Source: Lewinellaceae bacterium (GTDB taxonomy: Bacteria; Bacteroidota; Bacteroidia; Chitinophagales; Saprospiraceae). From it: a DNA stretch of 64,000 nt. Of this stretch, positions 17,901 through 26,079 are shown one piece after another. Made by a program: the position numbers and the translations under genes. Positions within the stretch are counted from its first letter, which is position 1. Each line of letters begins with the position of its first letter. Location: the NCBI GenBank assembly GCA_947476195.1, contig CANJPT010000006.1, forward strand, positions 1-64,000. Direction: 5' to 3'. The notes under the pieces are model-generated. The model searched no databases, had not been told where the DNA came from, and saw nothing but the letters and a program-made list of their open reading frames with translations.

Positions 17901-20460
17901 TTCTATGATTGTCCTTAGTGGTTCTCCTGGGTTTGGATTTAACTGGTCAAACAGTTCTACCACAAATCAGATCCAAAATTTGCAACCAGGCAATTACATG
18001 CTGACCTTGACCTATGCGGATGGGAACTGTGCACAAACATTTGATTTCCAGATTGCAGAACCATTACCTATTTTGCTTTCGGTTGCACCCAGCCCGGTAC
18101 TTTGCCATGGCGGCCTGAGTGCAGGTGTTGACCTGACGGTACAAAACGGCGTATCGCCTCTGTCTTTTTTATGGTCAAACAATGCCGTTATTGAAGACCT
18201 GGCAAATGTGGGAGCAGGTTCGTATCAGGTAACGGTGACAGATGCGACCGCCTGTAAGGAAGTAATCGCTGTGCAAGTAACAGAACCCATGGCACTTTTG
18301 AGCGCAGGCCTTACTTCCGGGTCCGCTTGTCCAGGCGAAGCCAATGGAACGGCCAGTTTTCTGGGTGCAAGCCAAGGGACACCACCCTACAACTTGCTTT
18401 GGTCTACCAATCAAACCATTCCTACCCTGAGTAATTTACCCGCTGGCAATTATCAACTTACGCTGAGCGATGCCAATGGCTGTAGCATCGTGGAGAGCAC
18501 ACAAGTGACCGAATATTTGACGCCAACGGTTCTGCCGACCCTTAGTGAGGTGAACTGTTTTGGTCAAAATAATGGCATTATTTCAGTGCAGGTCACAGGC
18601 GGTTCACCGGGTTTTGGATACATCTGGTCCAATGGAGGAATGAGTCCTGTCACGGCCAACCTTTCTCCTGGAAATTATGCACTGACACTCACCTATGCCA
18701 ATGGAGATTGTGCGAAAAGCTTTGATTATCAGATCACAGAACCTCCAGCCCTGCTTTTGATGGATACGGTGGTTATTCCAGTCAAATGTTTTGGGGGAAA
18801 TAATGGCGCGGTTAATTTGACGACCCTCGGCGGAACTGCCCCGTATCAATTCCACTGGACAGGTAATCAGAACAATGAAGATCTTGTCAATCTTTTGGCC
18901 GGGAATTATGCTCTGACTGTGACAGATAATCATGGGTGCACGCTCATTAACCAGTTTACCGTGCCGCAGCCGGCCGCGATTGTCCTTGCGACAAATATCG
19001 GAGCCGATACCTGTCAAACCTCAAACGGTTCGATCACCATAAATTCATCGGGCGGTACTTTGCCGTATCAGTATGCCTGGTCCAACGCGGTGTCTGTTCC
19101 AAACATCCTTGATCTACCCACAGGTATTTACCAACTGACCCTTACGGATGCAAATGCCTGCTCAGAGCAGCTATCTGTACAAGTTCCGAAATATGGCGAA
19201 ATCCCGGTAGTGAATACGTATACGAATCTGCTTACCTGCGCTCAGACATCGGTAAATATTGGGGCAACGGTCAATCAGAACAATATTCAGTATACCTGGC
19301 TTGCCCCCAACGGCTCCTTGCCTAACCAAGCAGTGCAAATCGTCCAAACGCCCGGAACCTATCAGGTGACCGTGACGAACGCCTATGGTTGCCAATCTAC
19401 GGCACAGATTCAGGTGCTGGAAGATGCGGAAAGTCCTGTAGCAGATGCTGGCCCGGAGATGTTGGCCATTAATTGTAATGAAACCCTGGCCTTGTTGAAT
19501 GCAGCAGGTTCCTCTCAGGGCAATGGTTATTTGAACCGCTGGACAGGATTTCAATCCGGCGACGCATTCATAGATACCTTGTCCATCCTTTTGCCAATTT
19601 ATAAAAGCGGCCTGTACATCCATAGCGTATTGAATTTGCAGAACGGCTGCGTAGCACAGGATTCAGTTTTGGTCAACTGGGATGCGCCAATTGCAGCTGC
19701 ATTATCCGTGGACTCTATCCTATGTTTTGGTGATGGCGATGGAAAGATCGATATTCAAAATGTAGCAGGTGGAAACCCGCCGTTTTATTATTCGCTGGGC
19801 AATCTGCCCTTTACCACACAGCATACTTTTTCGGGTCTTGTTCCCGGTAATTACCTGCTGCGCATCCGCGATGATTTTGGTTGTACGTGGCAGCACACTG
19901 TAGTTTTGACTGAGCCTGGCCCACTTTCGGTGGAACTGACGGCCAACGATACCTCTCTTGTGTTAGGGCAAACCATACAACTCATTGCTTCGCCAAACCC
20001 TGCCAATGCAGATTTAAGGGCAATTGAATGGGAACCAGGCGATTTGATGTTTAGCCCGATGTCTTTACAGCAACGTTTGAGGCCAGAAACCCGTACCGAA
20101 TTTGTAGTTCGGATCACAGATCAAAACGGTTGTGTTGCGGAAGATCGGCTGTGGGTTTCGGTGTATAATCACCATATTTATGTGCCGAATATTATACTTC
20201 CAGGCAGTGAAGTCAATAGTTGGTTCACGGTATTTGCCGGAAACGGCGTGCAGGAAGTTCGCTCCTTGCGGGTGTTCGACCGTTGGGGCGAGCAACTCTT
20301 TGAGCGCTTCGACTTTTTACCCAATGTCCCGACCCTCGGTTGGGATGGTGCTTACCGGGGAGAACCGATGAACCCCGGGGTGTTTGTCTGGTATGCCGAG
20401 GTGTTGTTGCAGGATGGGCAGGTGGTGTTTTTGAAGGGGGATGTTACGATAGCGAGGTGA
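14914..20460 (+). CDS. Giant secreted protein: N-terminal FG-GAP/VCBS repeats, multiple SprB repeats, T9SS type B (CHU_C-like) C-terminus
   Basis: 1848 aa. FG-GAP motifs ([26 protein letters not shown]); SprB repeats ([33 protein letters not shown]); C-terminus [15 protein letters not shown]...[18 protein letters not shown]. Confidence 0.9.
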   Translation: [1848 protein letters not shown]

Positions 20461-20514
20461 GGTTTTCCTATTGACCGGGTGACTTCAAGTCACCCGATCA
20501 ATAGGAAAAGAACC
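20461..20514. terminator. Long hairpin just after the stop of the giant SprB-repeat gene; contains GGGTGACTTcAAGTCACCC
   Basis: GGTTTTCCTATTGACCGGGTGACTT-C-AAGTCACCCGATCAATAGGAAAAGAACC folds almost fully, starting at the nucleotide after TGA. Confidence 0.7.
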
Positions 20515-20559
20515 AATAAAACCCTTACTTTTGTTCTCAAATAGAAATCTATGTAAGCC

Positions 20560-20822
20560 TACCGCACACATTCAGTTGTCCATAATGGGCAGGTAGTTGT
20601 TCAACTCCCGGAGGGTTTCGAGCATATAGATGTCGAAATCATCGTCTTGAAATCTTCGTCAACGAGCGAATCTGAGCCACAAAAAAAACGGAAATACAGC
20701 AAGTATTATGGCATCCTAAAAACAGGATTGCCCATAGAAGAAATTGACGCTCAACTCAAAGCATTGCGCGAAGAATGGGAACGACCTATCTATTAGACAC
20801 CAACATCGGTATCTACTTTCTA
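20560..20822 (+). pseudogene. vapBC-like toxin-antitoxin remnant (antitoxin without start codon; PIN toxin N-terminus only)
   Basis: In frame: HNGQVVVQLPEGFEHIDVEIIVLKSSSTSESEPQKKRKYSKYYGILKTGLPIEEIDAQLKALREEWERPIY*. It overlaps an ATG at about 20776 giving MGTTYLLDTNIGIYFLSEA, a PIN-domain N-terminus that then runs into a hairpin. Confidence 0.65.
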
Positions 20823-20855
20823 AGTGAGGCGGTGACTTCAAGTCACCGCCTCACT
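20823..20855. repeat. Perfect hairpin AGTGAGGCGGTGACTT-C-AAGTCACCGCCTCACT
   Basis: 16-bp perfect arms, sharing the core GGTGACTTcAAGTCACC with the hairpin at 20461..20514. Confidence 0.8.
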
Positions 20856-20872
20856 AATTTCCCAGCATTAGT

Positions 20873-20880
20873 TACTTTTG
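20873..20880 (+). promoter_or_regulatory. Candidate -7 box (TACTTTTG) 4 nt before the polA start codon
   Basis: Matches TAnnTTTG. Its position would imply a very short leader or leaderless transcript. Confidence 0.3.
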
Positions 20881-20884
20881 CCCT

Positions 20885-23797
20885 ATGGCAAAAAAACTCT
20901 TCCTCCTTGACGGACACGCGCTGATCTACCGCGCTCATTTCGCATTCATCACGCGGCCACTCATGAACTCCAAAGGCTGGAATGTTTCCGCCGTGCAGGG
21001 TTTCATGCGCACGATGTGGGATTTGATGCAGAACGAAAAACCAACCCACATAGCTGTTGTATTCGACCCGAAAGGCGGCAACTTTCGCAACGAAAAATTT
21101 GAGGCTTACAAGGCCAACCGCGAGGCGCAGCCAGAAGACATCACCTTTGCTCTGCCCTGGGTGAATAAGATCGTCAGGGCCATGAATATCCCCGTGGTCA
21201 TAGTACCCAACTTCGAAGCTGACGATGTGATCGGTACCCTGGCCAAACAGGCGGAAAAAGAGGGATACACGACCTTTATGGTTACACCCGACAAGGATTT
21301 CGGGCAATTGGTTTCGGACAATATCCAGATCTACAAGCCCAGCAAAGGCGGTGAGCCTGCAGAGATCTGGGGGCCCAAAGAAGTCTGCGAACGCTGGGGG
21401 ATTAAGCGTGTTGATCAGGTAATTGACATGCTTGGCCTGATGGGCGATGCGGTGGACAATATTCCTGGCCTGCCAGGTATCGGTGAAAAAACGGCTACCA
21501 AACTCCTCAACGAATTCGATACCGTTGAAAATTTGCTTGCCAATACCAACAAACTTAAAGGAAAACAGAAAGAAATTGTAGAAAATCACCACGAAAAAGC
21601 CACACTTTCCAAGTGGCTGGCTACAATTGATGTCAATTCTCCGGTTCAATTCCACGAAAAAGATTTTGAGATCGAGCCTTTCAACCGGGAGGAATTGCTG
21701 GAGATTTTTAAAGAACTGGAGTTCAAATCGTTGGCAGATTCGATTCTGCGCAGTCCATGGGGAAGCCCTGCCCTGCCCCCCCTTGATGAAGCCCGATCTG
21801 CCGCCCCCTCTGATGGAGCGAGGCAGAAAGGGGGTAAGTCTGGAGGAGCTAAGCCGCCCAGCTCCGGCGCAGGAACCCAGGGCAATCTTTTTGGTGATCC
21901 TGAATTGGAGTCACAATCCAACGCCTCCCCACTCGAATCCCATGAAGGTGTCTTCCATACGCGGGGTACGCACAATATTGAAAATACAGAACATAGCTAT
22001 CACTTGGCCGACACGCCCGAAAAGCGAGCCAAACTCATCACCTTGCTGCTGAAGTCAAAAGCAATTTCGTACGATTCAGAAACCACCGCACTCGAAGCAC
22101 CACAAGCTGATCTGGTTGGATTTTCTTTTGCTGTGAAAACTTTCGATGCCTGGTATGTACCTATTCCGGAGGATCGTACGGAAGCACAAAAGATCGTAGA
22201 GGAATTCCGACCTGTTTTTGAAAACGAGCAGATCGTAAAAGTCGGGCAGAACCTGAAATATGATGCGATTGTACTCTTGAATTATAACTGCGAACTCCGC
22301 GGGCCTTATTGGGATACGATGCTGGCGCATTATCTCTTAGAGCCAGATCTCCGCCACAACATGAATTACATGGCAGAAACCCTGCTGAATTATGCGCCAG
22401 TCAAGATAGAAGACCTCATAGGAAAGAAAAAAGCGGGCACAAAACAGGGCACCATGCGTGATGTTCCGATTGATGTCATCAAAGATTATGCTGCCGAAGA
22501 TGCTGATGTAACGCTACGCCTACGCGATGTGTTGAAACCCAAACTTGAAGAAGGCGGTGCAGTGTTAGTCAAACTCTTTGAGGACGTGGAAACCCCGCTT
22601 ATAAAGGTATTGACCGACATAGAACACGCGGGTGTCCGGATCGACCCTGATTTTTTGAAGGCGTATTCCGGTGAAATTGCAGTGCTGATCGTGGCTTTGG
22701 AGGATAAAATATTAAAACAGGCAGGGTTCAATTTCAATATTTCCAGCCCGAAACAGGTGGGTGAAATGCTTTTTGACCAATTGAAATTGCATTATCCTGG
22801 CAAAAAAATGAAGTCGGGTCAATACTCAACGGATGAGGATATCCTCTCAGAACTTGCGGTAAATCATCCTATTTGTGCCGACATCCTCACACACCGCAGT
22901 TTGATGAAATTGAAGTCTACTTATGTGGATGCTTTGCCCGCACTTGTAAATCCGCGCACAGGCCGGGTACACTCATCCTTCAATCAGGCCCTGGTCGCTT
23001 CCGGCCGACTCAGTAGCCAGAACCCTAACCTTCAAAACATTCCAGTACGGACCGCTGAGGGACGCAAAGTGCGGGAAGCCTTCATTCCAAGAGATGCCGA
23101 GCACGTGATCGTAAGTGCCGACTATTCGCAGATCGAACTCCGCCTGATTGCTGAGATCAGTGGCGATAAAGCTATGCTGGAAGCCTTTCAGAACAACCTG
23201 GATATTCATACAGCTACTGCAGCGGGCGTTTTTGGGGTGCCCTTGGATCAGGTAACCAGCGATCAACGCCGCACAGCCAAAACAGTAAACTTTAGCATTA
23301 TTTATGGGGCAGGTGCCAGCAATCTTAGTCAGCAACTCGGTATTAAGCGTACCGAAGCCAAAGAATTGATCGAGAATTACTTTCGGGAATATTCCGGATT
23401 ACGGGGGTACATGACCAGTATCGTGGAGTTTGCCCGTGCAAATGGCTACGTAGAAACCATGCTTGGCCGTCGACGCTACCTACGGGACATCAATTCCGGC
23501 AATGGCATGATGCGCTCCATGAGTGAGCGCGTAGCGATCAATACACCCATCCAGGGCTCTGCTGCTGATCTTATCAAGGTGGCGATGATCAATATCCGCC
23601 AGGCCATGCGCGAGGGTGAACTCAAATCTCAGATGATCTTACAGGTGCATGACGAACTCGTATTCGACGTGCGCAAAGACGAGCTGGATCGGATGAAGCC
23701 GCTGATCATGGAAAAAATGACCACTGCAATGCCGAATTTGAAAGTGCCGATTCTGGTGGAGATCGGGGTGGGGGATAATTGGTTGGAGGCGCATTGA
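20885..23797 (+). CDS. polA: DNA polymerase I
   Basis: 5' nuclease domain (MAKKLFLLDGHALIYRAHFAF), 3'-5' exonuclease-like domain (ISYDSETT), polymerase motifs (SADYSQIELRLIAEISGD, QVHDELVFDV). Confidence 0.97.
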   Translation: MAKKLFLLDGHALIYRAHFAFITRPLMNSKGWNVSAVQGFMRTMWDLMQNEKPTHIAVVFDPKGGNFRNEKFEAYKANREAQPEDITFALPWVNKIVRAMNIPVVIVPNFEADDVIGTLAKQAEKEGYTTFMVTPDKDFGQLVSDNIQIYKPSKGGEPAEIWGPKEVCERWGIKRVDQVIDMLGLMGDAVDNIPGLPGIGEKTATKLLNEFDTVENLLANTNKLKGKQKEIVENHHEKATLSKWLATIDVNSPVQFHEKDFEIEPFNREELLEIFKELEFKSLADSILRSPWGSPALPPLDEARSAAPSDGARQKGGKSGGAKPPSSGAGTQGNLFGDPELESQSNASPLESHEGVFHTRGTHNIENTEHSYHLADTPEKRAKLITLLLKSKAISYDSETTALEAPQADLVGFSFAVKTFDAWYVPIPEDRTEAQKIVEEFRPVFENEQIVKVGQNLKYDAIVLLNYNCELRGPYWDTMLAHYLLEPDLRHNMNYMAETLLNYAPVKIEDLIGKKKAGTKQGTMRDVPIDVIKDYAAEDADVTLRLRDVLKPKLEEGGAVLVKLFEDVETPLIKVLTDIEHAGVRIDPDFLKAYSGEIAVLIVALEDKILKQAGFNFNISSPKQVGEMLFDQLKLHYPGKKMKSGQYSTDEDILSELAVNHPICADILTHRSLMKLKSTYVDALPALVNPRTGRVHSSFNQALVASGRLSSQNPNLQNIPVRTAEGRKVREAFIPRDAEHVIVSADYSQIELRLIAEISGDKAMLEAFQNNLDIHTATAAGVFGVPLDQVTSDQRRTAKTVNFSIIYGAGASNLSQQLGIKRTEAKELIENYFREYSGLRGYMTSIVEFARANGYVETMLGRRRYLRDINSGNGMMRSMSERVAINTPIQGSAADLIKVAMINIRQAMREGELKSQMILQVHDELVFDVRKDELDRMKPLIMEKMTTAMPNLKVPILVEIGVGDNWLEAH

Positions 23798-23798
23798 A

Positions 23799-23890
23799 AG
23801 TGATAGTCTCGGAAAAACAAATAGGCAAATTGATAGTCTCACTAGAGTGAGACTATCAATTTGCCTATTTGTTTTTCCGAGACTATCACT
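23799..23890. repeat. 92-bp palindrome (45-bp perfect arms, 2-nt centre), REP-like
   Basis: AGTGATAGTCTCGGAAAAACAAATAGGCAAATTGATAGTCTCACT-AG-AGTGAGACTATCAATTTGCCTATTTGTTTTTCCGAGACTATCACT; begins 2 nt after the polA stop codon. Confidence 0.95.
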
Positions 23891-23972
23891 AACCAGGATT
23901 TGGAATGTTCCAAAAATTCTTCTATTTTTGATAACGATCATTAAAAAACGTTCATCAAAAAACCAATCCATT

Positions 23973-24563
23973 ATGCACTTTGAACCAAATGTAATTTATC
24001 ACGTATTCAATCAAGGGAACAATCGACAACCCATATTTTTCAACAGCGAAAACTATCTTTATTTCCTGAAAAAAACCCGAACCTTGGTCTTACCCCACGT
24101 TCATTTTTTGTCCTATTGCCTGATGCCTAACCATTTTCATTGGTTGATTGTGACGAAAGAAGAGGCTTGTGAGTGGATGCCTTTTAGGGCCTCTAGTAAA
24201 GCGATACCGCGCCAACGACTCAGTCATCAAATCAACATTTTGTTACGGTCTTACGCTCGAGCGATAAATAAACAGGAAAATCGAAGCGGTTCGCTTTTTC
24301 GGCAACATACACAAGCTAAAGATGGCTGGCTGGACCAATTTGTTGAAGTTGCCAAACGTCGGAATACCACAGATGGATTTACATTTGGACCAGGCAATGA
24401 TTATGCAATTCAGTGCTTCCGTTACATACATGAAAACCCATCTGAAGCTGGATTAGCACAATCCCCGACGGATTGGACGTTTTCTTCTGCTCGTGATTAT
24501 GCCGGGTTACGCCAAGGGAATTTGTGTAATAAAGTACTGGCTAAGGATTTGTTGGGGTTTTAG
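23973..24563 (+). CDS. REP-associated tyrosine transposase (RAYT), Y1/IS200-like
   Basis: MHFEPNVIYHVFNQGNNRQPIF, HUH motif MPNHFHWLIV, candidate catalytic region RSYARAINKQENRSGSLFRQ, and C-terminal YIHENPSEAGL. The start at 23973 is preferred over the track start at 23847. Confidence 0.9.
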   Translation: MHFEPNVIYHVFNQGNNRQPIFFNSENYLYFLKKTRTLVLPHVHFLSYCLMPNHFHWLIVTKEEACEWMPFRASSKAIPRQRLSHQINILLRSYARAINKQENRSGSLFRQHTQAKDGWLDQFVEVAKRRNTTDGFTFGPGNDYAIQCFRYIHENPSEAGLAQSPTDWTFSSARDYAGLRQGNLCNKVLAKDLLGF

Positions 24564-24570
24564 TAGGCTA

Positions 24571-24613
24571 AATTTACTGATAGTCTCACTTTAAGTGAGA
24601 CTATCAGTAAATT
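24571..24613. repeat. 43-bp palindrome (21-bp arms, 1-nt centre), REP-like, sharing TGATAGTCTCACT with 23799..23890
   Basis: AATTTACTGATAGTCTCACTT-T-AAGTGAGACTATCAGTAAATT, followed at 24621-24632 by a further outer half-site GAGACTATCACT. Confidence 0.93.
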
Positions 24614-24627
24614 TCAAGCTGAGACTA

Positions 24628-25875
24628 TCACTTCTTCTTATTCTTCTTCTTGTGCGCAGCCTTCCAGGCCTCCGCCTGCTCGATCTCCATCATGACCGCT
24701 TTCCATTTATCCGGCTCCGCTTTGGTGAGTACCAGCGTTTCGGAGTACTCACTTTTATTGAGCACTAAAACCTGAATAGGATTCTCTAGAAACGCCTCGA
24801 TCTCTGCCAGCATTTCCTTTTCCTCCGGGCTGCAAAACGCCACAGCCAGGCCTTTTTTGTCGCCACGCCCCGTACGACCAACCCGGTGGACATAGTTTTC
24901 AGCTACATCAGGCAGATCATAATTGACCACATAATCAACGTCGGGGATATCAATGCCCCGCGCGCTCACATCAGTAGCTACCAGCACTTTTACGGCCCCG
25001 GTTCTGAACTGGGTCATTACAGACAGCCGATCCTTTTGTTCCTTATCGCCGTGAATGGTGATACTTTCAATACCGACCCGTTCCATGGCTTTCATGACGC
25101 GTTCGGCGCGGACTTTGGTGCGCACGAATACCAGGGTCTTTTTATCCGGATTTTCGCTGATAAGTCGTTCAAGAAAAAAACGTTTGTCGTCCATTTCTAC
25201 AAAAGCGACCGAGTGGTTGATATTTTTGGCCACCGGGTCTTTGGGCGAGATCTGGATACGAATGGCGCGGGTGACCAGCGAATAGGCCAGTTCTTTGATG
25301 GTTTCGTTGATCGTAGCAGAGAAAAATAAGGTTTGCCGTTTGCGCGGAAGAAATTTCATCAGATCGCGTATGTCGCGAATGAACCCAAGGTCGAGCATGT
25401 GGTCAGCCTCGTCAAGGACTAGAATTTCTACACGCTCCAGCCGGATAAAACCCTGACTCACCAGGTCGAACATTCGTCCAGGGGTGGTAACGAGAATATC
25501 GATTCCTTTCTCCAGGCGTTCAATTTGTGGGCCCTGTTCCACACCGCCAAACACGCAAAAGGTTTTCACCCGTGTGTGGCGGCCTAACTTTTCAAACACT
25601 TCGGTAATCTGCAAAGCCAGTTCACGGGTCGGTACCATCACAACACATTTAATGCCTTCAGAGCGTCCGGACACTTTGCGATCGTGCAACAGGTGGATGA
25701 TCGGGATGGCAAAAGCTGCCGTTTTACCCGTGCCGGTTTGGGCTATGGCCAGCACATCTTCCCCTTTTAGAATAGGTGGAATGGCTTTGTATTGGATGTC
25801 GGTTGGTCGCCGGAATTCCATTTCCTCCAGGTTTCGCTTGATCTCTGTCGCGATTCGGTATTCTTCGAATTTCAT
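24628..25875 (-). CDS. DEAD/DEAH-box RNA helicase (RhlE-like)
   Basis: AQTGTGKTAAF, PTRELALQ, DEADHML, SATI, HRVGRTGR motifs. Confidence 0.95.
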   Translation of the reverse strand: MKFEEYRIATEIKRNLEEMEFRRPTDIQYKAIPPILKGEDVLAIAQTGTGKTAAFAIPIIHLLHDRKVSGRSEGIKCVVMVPTRELALQITEVFEKLGRHTRVKTFCVFGGVEQGPQIERLEKGIDILVTTPGRMFDLVSQGFIRLERVEILVLDEADHMLDLGFIRDIRDLMKFLPRKRQTLFFSATINETIKELAYSLVTRAIRIQISPKDPVAKNINHSVAFVEMDDKRFFLERLISENPDKKTLVFVRTKVRAERVMKAMERVGIESITIHGDKEQKDRLSVMTQFRTGAVKVLVATDVSARGIDIPDVDYVVNYDLPDVAENYVHRVGRTGRGDKKGLAVAFCSPEEKEMLAEIEAFLENPIQVLVLNKSEYSETLVLTKAEPDKWKAVMMEIEQAEAWKAAHKKKNKKK

Positions 25876-26079
25876 AGCTTGGGTTATTTTTTTGTTGGGA
25901 GCTTAGGTATTCTGGAAGGACAAAGGTACGCTTAGGGTTTTTGGGGATGGGTGCGAATTGACGGTGTTGCTTTTACCGTATGGTTGAAGATTAAAATTTA
26001 AGAGATCTGAGACGCAGGTCTTGTTAATTGCAATAAAAATAATAACTTCGTAGTAAACACACAAAACACACCCTTACCA

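Noticed and set aside
23847-23972. N-terminal extension of the RAYT ORF
   Set aside because: The extension is translated from the palindrome arm; the conserved protein starts at MHFEPNVIYHVFNQ (23973).
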